Source: Polytrichum commune
Lineage: Eukaryota > Streptophyta > Polytrichopsida > Polytrichales > Polytrichaceae
Direction of reading: 5' to 3'
Assembly (NCBI GenBank): GCA_950295325.1
Contig: OX485806.1
Location: 41,478,001 to 41,542,000, forward strand
DNA: 64,000 bases
Below the pieces are notes generated by a model. The model was not told where the DNA came from and did no database searches. It worked only from the letters and a program-made list of their open reading frames with translations. Below, piece after piece: positions 10,951 to 20,421 of this stretch; position 1 is the first letter of the stretch; each line of letters begins with the position of its first letter. The position numbers and the translations under genes are program-made.

Positions 10951-12273
10951 ACTGAGGAGGCGTGGATCCAACCAGGTTGGTCGGCTGGGGATGGCCGCAG
11001 GGAACTTATTCCCGTGGCTTTCGCGGTGGCCGCGACCATAGCACCATTATCTATGGTTTTTGGATGTGGTGCTATGGTGGACACATTGCCTTATGGTTCC
11101 GCACTGTTGGAGGAGTCATTGGCATTCATGGAAAGTACAGACGATCAACGGGATATGGCACCTAAGGGTGCATTGGTGCGCCATCCCAAGGATCCCCTTC
11201 CTCCTTGGCGTGATTCCACCGAGCTATTTCGGAGGTGCGAGGATATTGCTCACTCTCTCACTCCTAGGACACCGGTCATACCGGGTGTCCTCTCGGCATT
11301 GGCACATCCCATTTTATGGCAGCCGCCAGAGGTGGGGATTACTTTGGTGGAACTGTTTGGGGGCATCGGCACAGGCTTAGCGGCCGTATTGGAGGTTGGC
11401 CTCACGGTTAGACGGTATGTCTATGTGGACAACTCTCAAGTGTCCACCCGTGTGGCTCGTCACCATCTTCACCAATTGATGGTATTGTATCCCCAGCAGT
11501 TACCTCCAACTACCATTCGTGGGTGTTTTTCACGTCTCCCTTGTGATGTCACACTCATCAGTGAGGCCGACTTACGACACTTAGGTCCGGTGGATATGGT
11601 GATTGCGGGATGGCCATGCCAGGGCCATTCACGTGCTGGAGCAGGCGGAGGACTAGAGGATCCCAGGTCTACTCTATTTTGGGACCTCATCCGCCTCATG
11701 CAGTGGTGGTATTCCCACCAACCTTTCCCTCCAGGGTATATTTTTGAGAATGTACCTTTGTTGGGAGACTCTCGGGACAAGGTGTTGGAAGGCGATTATT
11801 ATGTTTGTCAACACCTTGGAAATCCCATTTTTGTGGATGCCGCGAGCATTGGTTCTTATGCCCACCGGCCTCGGTGGATTTGGATCAACCTCGCACCGTC
11901 ATCTACTTTAGCTGTAGCATTTTCTGCAGTGCCTCCACCTTTTGATCAAAAGGTGGATGACATCTTGGATCCAAACCGGACTTCTATGCCAGTTGTTCGA
12001 GATGATTTACCCCCGTTGGCATTGGTCAACAAAATGAGGGCACCACGGAGAGCCTTTCCCACGTTTATGACGTTTCCACAATCATTCGCTTTCCACGATA
12101 GGGGGCCGGGTATGGTGTGGGATGTTCACACCAAAACCCACACCGAACCATTGGCTGACGAATGGGAGCGTGCCATGGGATTCCTCACTGGCACCACCGC
12201 AGCTCCCGGCCTTTCTGAGGGCCAACGACGTTTCGTGTTGGGCCAAGCTATGGATCTTCATACTATGGTGTGA
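10951..12273 (+). CDS. DNMT3-like C5-cytosine DNA methyltransferase domain of a retrotransposon
   Basis: 440 uninterrupted codons in the Gag frame; numbering here is from the first internal ATG at 11014 (419 residues). C5-methyltransferase motifs occur in the unpermuted order: motif I ELFGGIGTG (113-121, S-adenosylmethionine binding); motif II region YVYVDN (135-140); motif IV WPCQGHS with the catalytic Cys at 202; motif VI ENV (245-247); motif VIII AHRPRW (283-288); motif X EWERAMGF...LGQAMD (about 383-413). GLTVRRY after motif I and AHRxRW...NL resemble the DNMT3 class. DRM enzymes are ruled out by motif order, and I see no chromodomain or BAH domain of the CMT/MET1 type. The predicted activity is transfer of a methyl group to cytosine C5 in DNA. 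No key catalytic residue is visibly lost. It lies between protease and RT, and its role in the element's life cycle is unknown. Confidence 0.9.
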   Translation, partial: TEEAWIQPGWSAGDGRRELIPVAFAVAATIAPLSMVFGCGAMVDTLPYGSALLEESLAFMESTDDQRDMAPKGALVRHPKDPLPPWRDSTELFRRCEDIAHSLTPRTPVIPGVLSALAHPILWQPPEVGITLVELFGGIGTGLAAVLEVGLTVRRYVYVDNSQVSTRVARHHLHQLMVLYPQQLPPTTIRGCFSRLPCDVTLISEADLRHLGPVDMVIAGWPCQGHSRAGAGGGLEDPRSTLFWDLIRLMQWWYSHQPFPPGYIFENVPLLGDSRDKVLEGDYYVCQHLGNPIFVDAASIGSYAHRPRWIWINLAPSSTLAVAFSAVPPPFDQKVDDILDPNRTSMPVVRDDLPPLALVNKMRAPRRAFPTFMTFPQSFAFHDRGPGMVWDVHTKTHTEPLADEWERAMGFLTGTTAAPGLSEGQRRFVLGQAMDLHTMV

Positions 12274-12606
12274 ACTGTTGCTTTATGCCTTTCATTGCAA
12301 AGGCATCGTGGTGACCAGTGGTTGTCTCTGGGGGCAGAGGACTCTGGTCAGGGGGCACAGCGGTCCACACCCATGGAAGAGGGAATTCACGCCATGGTTG
12401 GAGAAGCCGAACGAATTTTTCAATTCGAGCAGCATGTAATGGAGGAGCTTCGAGCTCAACATTTTTACACTGCTTCGGTTTCTTCGCCTCCGGTGGTGGC
12501 TTCATCATCACATATAGGTGGTGATGAAGAAATGTCAGACTCTAGTACTAGCACCGAGACTGGGGGCATGGTTAATGCCCCCTCCTTTCATTAGCAATTA
12601 GAGTCT
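12274..12606 (+). pseudogene. Polyprotein linker between methyltransferase and RT
   Basis: The Gag/DNMT frame continues after the TGA at 12271 with an ATG at 12295 and runs to a TAG at 12592, then on into RT at 12607. About 100 residues rich in Ser/Glu/Thr are encoded, with no recognised domain. TGA could derive from CGA or TGG, and TAG between His and Gln from CAG. It may be a flexible spacer holding a cleavage site for the element protease. Confidence 0.6.
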
Positions 12607-13260
12607 GTGCCAACATCAGGTGGTTCTCCTTTGGTGGAGAGGGAGACTACAGAGTTTGATGATTGGCCACTTGAATTAGGCCCTCGTCTCACTGGTGCTG
12701 AGGCACGGAAGGTACGAGCATTTATTCGCTCGTACCGTAGATGTTTTGCTTTTAGCCTTCAAGATCTTGAAGGTTATAAAGGAAAACCCATCCACATTCA
12801 GTTGGAGGACGACCATCCCATTTTTCGGAGACCTTACAGGCTCAGTGTTTCCGAGCGGATTGGCGTTCAGGCTCGTTGCCGAGAGCTCTTGGCAGCAGGG
12901 CTAATCGAACTTTCCAACGGGGAGTATGCTTGTGCTACGGTTATGCCATCGAAGAAGGATATCTTTGGCAATTGGACGGAGAAGCGGATGTGTGGGGATT
13001 ACCGTCCAGTTAATCGGAAGACCAAGTCGGATCGATATCCCATGCCAATCCCGGAGGAGTTGTTCGATGCCCTCGGATTTGCTCGAGTCTTTAGCACGTT
13101 GGACTTGAGATCCGGCTATCACCAACTCCCATTACTTGTGGGAGACCGAGTGAAAACCGCATTCTGGGGAGTTGATCAAGATGGGAAGGATCAACTTTAC
13201 CATTGGAAGTTTCTTCCATTTGGCCTGAAAAATGCACCCGCTGAAAAATGCAGCGGTGAG
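12607..13260 (+). pseudogene. pol: Reverse transcriptase fingers/palm, catalytic YxDD deleted
   Basis: The N-terminal two thirds of a gypsy RT are clear: HIQLEDDHPIFRRPYR, CGDYRPVNRKT, the first catalytic Asp in FSTLDLRSGYHQ, and FLPFGLKNAPAE ending at about 13245. The next residues should lead to the YxDD box within about 25 positions. Instead the frame jumps after about 15 bases into sequence that aligns with the post-palm segment, continuing in another frame at 13263 as LRLHHGKCKFF. Roughly 45 codons, including both Asp of the second catalytic pair, are missing, so the enzyme cannot polymerise. Confidence 0.85.
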
Positions 13261-13262
13261 GA

Positions 13263-14825
13263 TTGCGCTTGCACCACGGCAAGTGCAAGTTTTTCCATGA
13301 CCGGTTGGCATATTTGGGGCATATGATTGTTCCAGGAGGTCTTGGGGTACAACAAGCTAAGGTGGACGCATTGCAGAAGATTCCGGCACCGGTAGATGTG
13401 CCGAGACTTCGTGCTTTCTTGGGCTTGGCGAATTACTATCGGCAATTCGTCAAGAACTTTAGCTTGATTGCCAAGCCGCTCACCATTCTCACGAGCAAGG
13501 ACCAACCTTGGACTTGGGGTCGTGAGCAGCAACAGGCATTTGAGACATTGAAGCAGAAACTGGGTACGGCTCCAGTGCTTCGACGTCCAGATGTCTCCAA
13601 ATCTTTCCAGTTGCATACAGACTGGAGCTCATTGGGTTTGGGAGCAGTTCTTACTCAGAAAGATGATGTTGGCCGGGAGTATGTTGTTGCTTATGTGTCG
13701 CAAAGCAACAACACGGCGGAGGCCAATTATTCGTCCTATGAGGGAGAAGCATTGGCGGCGGTGTGGGCTATTGCCCATTTCCGGCCATATCTTTATGGTC
13801 AACACTTTACTTTGGTGACTGACCATCAGCCGTTACGGTGGTTCATGGAGTCGGATAAGCTTACTGGCAAGCTTGCCAGGTGGGCTTTGTTGCTCCAGGA
13901 GTATGACTTTGAGGTGGTACACCGTGTTGGGATTACCAACATGGATGCAGATGGACTCTCACGCAATCCAAGTCCTTCAGATGAGGACTTGACCGGGGCC
14001 AGGTGGCATGGAGATTGTGATCGAGAGGCGGTTCCAGGTTGGCACGCCACTGCCTACCTCACTTTATTTTCTGGTGCATCTGTTGAGATTCCGATACAGG
14101 GCTTGGATGATGAGACTAAGCGGCCTCAAGCTATTGCAGATATATGGGAGGATCTTCCTGTATTGCATAAGCTTCAACAGGGTACATTTCCTTTGTCTAT
14201 TTCGGCAATGGAAAGGGATAGGATTGGACATCGAATAACAAGGTTCCGTTGGGAGAACGGTTTGTTATTTCGATTGTGGCCGGATGGGACAAGGCGTATT
14301 GTTCCTAGGCCGGATCAGAGGGCCTCCTTGGTGCGACAAATGCACGAGGAACTTGGCCATTTTGGTATACGCAGGACACATTCGATGTTGCGTGGCCAAT
14401 ATTGGTGGACTGGCATGTATCAGCAGGTGGCTGCATATGTCGGGAGGTGTGAAGTTTGTGACCGGGTCAGGTCTAGCTTTAACACCTTATCACCTCAGTT
14501 ACAGCCCTTACCTATCATGGGATTAGGCTACCGTTGGTCGCTGGACTTTGCAGGGCCGTTGGTGGTTACACCACGTGGAGCAAAGTACGTTTTGGTGATG
14601 GTGGAGCATTTTAGCAAATGGATTGAGCTTGTTGCTCTACCCCAGAACTCTGCAGAGTTGGCCGCGGCCGCCTTTTTGGATCGTGTGTTAGCACGTTTTG
14701 GAGCACCAGCTGAGGTGTTGACGGACCAAGGGAGGGAGTTCCTTGGTGTTTTTGAGGAGTTGTACACTAAGGCTCTCATAGATCACCGCACCACCTCTCG
14801 GGATCATCCGGAGGCAGATGGCTAG
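13263..14825 (+). pseudogene. pol: RT connection, RNase H and integrase
   Basis: 521 codons in frame 3 after the RT deletion. The RT thumb/connection is marked by FLGLANYYRQFVKNFS. RNase H follows with its acidic residues in LHTDWSSLGLGAVL, YEGEALAAVWA, LVTDHQPL and DADGLSR. Integrase begins with the HHCC zinc finger (HEELGHFGIRRTH ... CEVCDRV) and continues with the catalytic core: first Asp in WSLDFAGPL, second in LTDQGREF. The frame ends at a TAG (14823) inside the expected DGxAER box. Just beyond it the catalytic Glu reads Lys (AAA at 14829), so integrase is doubly inactivated. There is no in-frame ATG near the start; this was part of the polyprotein before the deletion. Confidence 0.9.
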
Positions 14826-15143
14826 GCTAAACGGGTTGTTCAGACAACCAAGCGTGGCTTGAGGAAGTATGGATTGCTTCGGAGAAGCCACCGGGATTGG
14901 GACCTTATGTTGCCATGGATTGCTATGGGTTATCGATTTAGTATGCAGGCCTCTTTGGCATCCTACAGCCCGTATCAATTATTGTATGGACGTGAGCCTA
15001 TACTCCCGAGTTCTATTCGGGAAAAACTAGCTCCTGTTGTGAACTTGGATGACCCAGACCTTTGGGCAGAGTGTTTACAGGAGCGGGCTCAATTTTTCCA
15101 GAGGGCCATGCCTATGGCCATGGAGAATTTGTCCATTGCTCAG
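14826..15143 (+). pseudogene. pol: Integrase C-terminal part, truncated at 15143
   Basis: The frame continues from the TAG with KRVVQTTKRGLRKYG, WIAMGYRFSMQAS, SPYQLLYGREPILPS and ends at ENLSIAQ. These are the normal integrase core end and post-core segments of gypsy elements. Similarity stops exactly before TGGATATC at 15144. The downstream continuation of the open frame to 15446 belongs to unrelated sequence. Confidence 0.8.
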
Positions 15144-15480
15144 TGGATATCTATTGTCTCATTGGCCATTGATAGAATTTGGATATCTATCCATTTAGAT
15201 ATCCAAATGCACACAACTAGTCAAGCTATCTTTCACTCCACCAAGGGAGAATCCAAGAGTGTAAATAGGGGAAGAAGAACTCAAGATTTATTGCAAAATC
15301 ATGCAATCTACACCTCACACAAGCTCTCTCCACACACTAACTCACAAAACTTGACTTGGCAAGAATGCCAAGCCAAGGAGGAGGCTCCTCACTTAGGAGC
15401 CTTCCTCTCCACATCTAGATTCATCCATCCAAATCTAGATGGATGAAACCCAACGGATAAGGTGCGGCCGTCGACGCCGC
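15144..15480. other. Foreign segment joined to the truncated integrase, hairpin at its start
   Basis: The segment opens with TGGATATCTAT. TGGATATCTA recurs at about 15180 and is followed by its inverse TAGATATCCA, giving a terminal hairpin. A second inverted pair, CATCCATC...GATGGATG, lies near 15422-15445. It may be the edge of another insertion, but I found neither TSD nor opposite end. Confidence 0.35.
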
Positions 15481-17100
15481 ATACCGTGACACCCTTGTGT
15501 TATGTAACCACGTGCGTACAAAGGATATTTTTATGGGGGCTATTTACCTCCTCATTTGGATTTTTTGGAATTCTTTAAGTAGAAAAAAATCTACTTCACC
15601 AAAGAGATATTGGTGATACAAAAAGGTAATTGTATCACCCTATATGTAATTATAAAGGAAAACCCAAACTATTTCAAGTGATGCTAAATTACTTATAAAA
15701 TTTTGATTTACTCGTTCCATATGAAGGCAAATTCAAAACTCCAATATGGCATGGTGTACATTCACGTTGTTATATATTGGTGAAAGAAAAGTCTACACAT
15801 CATAACTAAAGCATGCCATGCATCTAAGTTAAATGTCAGTTTAGGAATTTGTAATCTAAAAGTGAAATCTACAATCAATACAGTTGAAATGAAACCAATG
15901 ACATGAACAAGAACATAATCAATGAATGTGGCATAAAAACAACACACGCCAAGAAAACCGAGCCAAAAGTTCAATTGCAAAGCTGGATTTTTAGAAAACA
16001 CAAAGAAAAAATGCATTCCACTAAATTTTTAGCAACCCCATACTAGAATGCGAACTTCATGAGATTTAGATGCCAACTTCATAAGACTCAAAATTGAAGA
16101 ACAAGATGGAGCTCCTGTAGCCAAACATAACCACGTACAAGGGTCAAAATTGCAAAGGCCAACAACAAGTCTAGGTGCCAAGTGAGACAAAGGCACAGAG
16201 GCCAACAATAAACTTGCCAAATAAAGGTTTCAAATCATATGCAAGGGAATTACCTTGAACGAGAAGGAATTTGGGTTGTTGCACTGACGCACTAGAGATT
16301 TGAAGCTTGAGCTAGAAGAAGGTAACTACAACGAGCAATGATCTAGACACTCACAATGGTACAAATGAAGTTAAATCAAGTAACTCATTCTTCCCACACC
16401 TTCCCAAGTTCTCAATTTCGTGTACTAATAAATTTTGGGATTCAACATCGACAAAAGTAAAGTGTATACATTATGCGTAGGATTATATGACATAGTTACA
16501 GTCAAGATAATTGTATCCACATCTATCCACTTGCAATCTGCATGGTCATATTTAAATTTGAATTACCTAGGGACCTTTCTAAACCATTGCATGAACACCA
16601 TGAAGGAAGGAATGGAATTCTTCCGTGAATTCACTTGTCGGTTTTGAAGATCAACGGGTTGATGAGACGAACCCCACTTTGTACCCACTTTTCTTTTAAT
16701 TTTTTGCACTCTACCCACCCACCATGTTCCTTCATCCACACCATTTAGCACACAAGTGGCAGTGCCATTCTTTGAAGGCTGCCCCCTTTTCCGCTTTGCT
16801 ACAACTTTCACCGTGGATGAAATTGTTGTATTGCTCTACTCCAAAAAATAAACACCTGCATCCGAACCAAGACTCAAAAACATGGTAGAGGATGAAGAAG
16901 TAGCACAGAGGTATGCCTCACTATTATTAAAATAAATTGATTTTTTTTACTCTAATTAGTCTATCCTTGAACACAAAAATATTACCATTTAATTGAAAGA
17001 CTAAGGTTGACTTGAAGATTTGGTTCCCTTCATACTCTACATAAATAAGTATTTGGCTCAAAGTGGTCTTCCACTCCATTTAGAATCTCTGAGAACGCAT
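15481..17100. other. AT-rich sequence without supported genes
   Basis: Only short frames are present, with no recognisable domain, LTR, hairpin series or RNA gene. Small frames near 16435-16811 overlap antisense to each other. Confidence 0.4.
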
Positions 17101-17101
17101 C

Positions 17102-18319
17102 TCAAGTTTCAATTTCTAAGAAAGGGAAGGAGTCCAAAATATCATCATCCATGATTTCATCTTCTAGCAAAGTAGAAGCATTTACATAACCTGTTGGATT
17201 GGCATCAATTACGGTAATAGTGGAATCCAGTAAGTGCTTGCGAAGGACCTCAACATTACCATTTTTGCGTGCAATTGGACGTTTACCTACAACAAATGCC
17301 AGATGCTTCAAATTTGCCTTCTCTAGGATCTACGGAGTATGGAACCAAACTTTTGAACATGATGGAGCCATGCTAAGAATACGGAGTACTTTCTATGCCT
17401 CTTTGAAGCCTTAAGGGTTGAGACCACGTCATCGTTGGTAGAGACCAAATTAAAATCTCCTAAATCACACCTAACCTCTCCCAGTGCCAAAGGGTGCAAA
17501 GATTCCCACACGCACTCCATTTTATTATGGACACGCCCAAAGTTCAATCCATTCTCTTCATACTTGAGATCAGCTAAGCAATTTATAATATTCGTTGCAT
17601 TGACTAGTTCATGGGAGTCATAGGCACGTTCAAGCCCCACCATACCACCAATTTTTGCAATGAAGTTTTCACATGCATCAATCCTTGTTAGATGCAAGGG
17701 AACTGGAAGATTGGCATATTGGTCCCTAAAATGATAAATCAAAAGGACCACGAAGTGACACGAAAGTTGCACATCCACAAAACATTTTTGGCTCACAAAA
17801 TTCTCGGCTAGTGTCGGTTTCTTGGAATTTCCATCAATTGCATGGTTATTGTGTTCAAACTTGAGACGCCACAATCGAAAGGAAAAAAAGACCTTCAAAG
17901 CCAAAATAAACCTAGACCTTAGATCATGCTTGGGAAACAAGAAAATATCAATAGAATCTTCGCAAATTTGCAAATACATCTCGGTCCCAAGGGTACATTC
18001 CTGATGTACCTTAGGAGCGACTCGAAGAAGTGCCAAAGTGTTTCTCGTCTTTTGTTGACAAATTCTCTGTGCCAAAGCCCAATTTTGACAATCTAATCTT
18101 TGTACATGCTCAAGCTTAAGGCCATGTTGATCATACGTATACTTAGTATATATGAGTCCAAGGTGCTCCAAAGCACATATATCACCGCCTAATTGCAATA
18201 CACGTACAAGTGAATCAAGAGGATTTACAAGCTTCTTCCCATTATGGATGAAGTTTTGGTCGTGAAGGCCCGACGCATCTCCAACTTTATCCAGCCTCGC
18301 AGTCAACAACCAACCTGAT
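17102..18319 (-). pseudogene. Unknown TE-type protein with a possible SAP-like C-terminus (frameshifted)
   Basis: A stop-free minus-strand frame of about 330 codons (18309-17323, opening just below a TGA near 18320) is followed after a frameshift by a 69-codon frame (17311-17102). Recognisable-looking blocks are NGKKLVNPLDS, LGTEMYLQICEDSIDIFL, SCHFVVLLIYHFRDQY, FIAKIGGMVGLERAYD and GRVHNKMECVW. The second frame contains LKHLAFVVGKRPIARKNG followed by VEVLRKHLL, which resembles a SAP-type DNA-binding helix pair. The frame has no true ATG at its start, so the N-terminal part is missing or on an undetected exon. I cannot name the family with confidence. It looks like the C-terminal two thirds of a transposase-related or host protein, now broken. 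Confidence 0.5.
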
Positions 18320-18355
18320 CACTCAACTGAAAGCCTCCGGGAAACTTAGTATTGC

Positions 18356-18383
18356 GAGCGGAGAGCGGAGAGCGGAGAGCGGA
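18356..18383 (+). repeat. GAGAGCG microsatellite
   Basis: The 9-base word GAGAGCGGA is repeated about three times just upstream of the minus-strand pseudogene. Confidence 0.7.
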
Positions 18384-18747
18384 AAATTCAAATTATGGTG
18401 GGTGATTTTCATAGAAGGAGTGCGTATGACCGTGGATTTTGGAGGTACTTTAAATTCAATTTGCTGAAAAGGTACCCCATTCCCGTGGACTTTATAACAC
18501 AATGGAATTTGAGAAACAAATAGAACGTGAAGGAGTGGAAGAACGTATTTGTTATCAAGGATCTTGTAGTGTAGTTTTCAAAAGGTTAAGGGTTAAATTA
18601 GGGCTGACGCCAGCAATTGAAATCAAACAACAACATAAGATGAAGAAGGAGTTGAATGGGGTTTGCAAAAGGTACATGGAAATTCAACAAAATGAACTTA
18701 TAAAAAACTTAAACAAAAATAATACATATGAGATGGAGGTTCCAAAC

Positions 18748-19546
18748 CAGGGTTGTCTATTGTGTCGTGACGGAGGGTAATCCCGACATAATGTCGTGCC
18801 GTCACGACACGTATCCGTCACGACATTATGCCGGATGATGTCTTTATCCTGCCGGACTTGAATTTTACCGAATTTTTTGTGTATTTACATTACCCCATTG
18901 CGGACACGTAGGAGTTACGATGTCCACGTGTGATGACATGTCAGCAAAGTAGAGGTAAAGTGGGGAATAAAATTACTAGCGCCCGTCCGCCCTCCCGTCC
19001 GCCCCCGTTCCCCTCGTTCCCCGTACCCTAACCCCGCTCCTTTAGCCCATTAACATGTTCCCTAACCCGTTCCCTACGTTCCCTCCCGTTCGACCCCTCC
19101 CGTCCGACCTTTTCCCGTCCTCCTTTTTCCCGTCCGACCCTCCCACCCGACCCTCCCTCACACCCGACCCTCCCCCCGTCCGCCCCCCCCCCCCCCGCCC
19201 GATCCTCACCCCCGTCCGACCCCACGTTCCCCCGCGTTCCCACACGTCCGCCCGCGCTCCCCACCCGTTCCCCCCGTCCGACCCTCCCGTTCGACCTTCT
19301 CCCCCGTCCGACCTACACCCTCCTTAGTAATATTTTATTACTTTAACAAAATGATAAACACAATGGCAAAATGGTTTACATGCCAAGGGAAATATGCACA
19401 TCCACGTTGGCAAGAAGGTAAGTATTTTACCCACCCTACTAGGTTGACCCTACGAGGAGCCTATTGTGTCGTGATGGAGGGGTCCGACCCGACACGACGC
19501 GTCATGACGGCACGACCCCGTCATGACGTCGCGATAGACAACCCTG
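18748..19546. mobile_element. Non-autonomous hAT element, 799 bp, perfect 8-bp TSD
   Basis: The left end is CAGGGTTGTCTAT and the right end is its inverse (ATAGACAACCCTG). The flanks are a perfect 8-base duplication TTCCAAAC at 18740-18747 and 19547-19554. An 8-bp TSD with CAGGG-type termini is diagnostic of the hAT superfamily. Subterminal GTCGTGACGG-type words occur in both orientations near each end, as expected for transposase binding sites. No transposase is encoded, so the unit moved with enzyme supplied in trans. The perfect TSD suggests a fairly recent insertion. Confidence 0.93.
18975..19320 (+). repeat. Pyrimidine-rich CCCGTCCGACC/CCGTTCCC tract inside the hAT element
   Basis: The tract is almost purely C/T on this strand with G at CCG steps. 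It includes degenerate repeats of CCCGTCCGACCCTCC and a poly-C run near 19183-19196. The open frames over it are compositional. Such strand asymmetry could favour triplex or R-loop formation, which is inference. Confidence 0.75.
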
Positions 19547-19886
19547 TTCCAAACGCACGAGGCGTAGTCAAAAACTTGGACTACCATGTCTATCACTATC
19601 CTCGCCCTGCTCGGCCTCTATGTTTAGGAAATCCAATACTAGTTTGTTGAAAGGACGGGTGCGACTAGGAGGTGGGGACGGTGCTTCCGCCAAAAGATGG
19701 GCAAAGTCAGCAGCATACGAAGAATGCTCGAACGTCGTCGAAGGGGTTGTAAACATGTCCGCATTAAGGATACGAATCGGGCTCTCATTTTGAACTTTGA
19801 ACATAGAGGACGAGAAAACAAAAAAAATGAGCACATGCCAAAAATTCTGATCCGAGAAGATAGAAATGCAAGCAAGCAAGTTACAA

Positions 19887-20163
19887 TGTCGCAACCCTTG
19901 CTAGCCCTCCCCCCTTGACCATGTTCTCAATTTCCTTTTCTAGCAAAGGCTACGAACGCTAACCCTTCGCATACCGCCATGCTAATGGTTAGCTCCTCCT
20001 ACCCCAGACCTTATAGTTCATAGGAGGGAACCAACCTTCCTACTTTGCTATCGGGACCCAACCCTTAATCGGTAACCCATTCCTAGATGTGAACTTCCAT
20101 CCATGGAAGTCCAATCCCATGTTGATCATCGCATTGCCGGAGCAACACTACAACAACCCAAAG
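19887..20163 (-). mobile_element. Family-1 LTR, split copy, left part
   Basis: It begins TGTCGCAACCC, the family-1 LTR end read on the minus strand, and follows other family-1 copies until ACAACCCAAAG at 20163. There element A interrupts it. The remainder resumes at 25126/25131. The outer flanks TACAA (19882-19886) and TAGAA (25831-25835) match at four of five bases and are the likely TSD. Confidence 0.88.
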
Positions 20164-20421
20164 TGTGGGAGCCAAATATTCTACGGAAATACGGAAATAC
20201 GGATCCATTTTCCGTATTTGACCCTGCTCATATAGGGATAATAGGGTCTCTTAGGTTAAAATTAAATATACTAGGAAATAAGGCGTTCTAAATCTGCCTC
20301 GCACGATAAAAATGACAAAAAAGGGTATTATTACCGGTCCGGCAAATTGGACTAGGGGGGACCGTTTGATCAATGGTCCGGACCTAGTAACGGTTACGCC
20401 AAGATTAACCAACGGTCCGGA

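Larger units (their letters stand above)
8303..15143 (+). mobile_element. Ty3/gypsy retrotransposon carrying a C5-cytosine methyltransferase (decayed, 3' truncated)
   Basis: Domain order is Gag with CCHC knuckles, aspartic protease, cytosine methyltransferase, RT, RNase H, integrase. The RT-RNase H-integrase order identifies Ty3/gypsy. Gag, protease, methyltransferase and RT all lie in the frame starting at 8509, separated only by stops at 10948 (TAG), 12271 (TGA) and 12592 (TAG). A deletion near 13246 shifts the frame, and a further TAG lies at 14823. This indicates one ancestral polyprotein of roughly 2,200 codons. Homology stops abruptly at 15143, inside the integrase C-terminal region, so no 3' LTR remains. 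I could not define a 5' LTR or primer site; the 5' limit given is only the first conserved leader hairpin. Confidence 0.85.

Noticed and set aside
15481-15500. Possible resumption of the gypsy pol reading (HRDTL-like) after a ~335-bp insertion at 15144
   Set aside because: The match is only about five residues, the frame does not continue into recognisable pol, and the two junctions show no target-site duplication.
19042-19327. Gly/Arg-rich and Pro-rich frames on opposite strands
   Set aside because: Both are readings of the C/T-only tract inside the hAT element.
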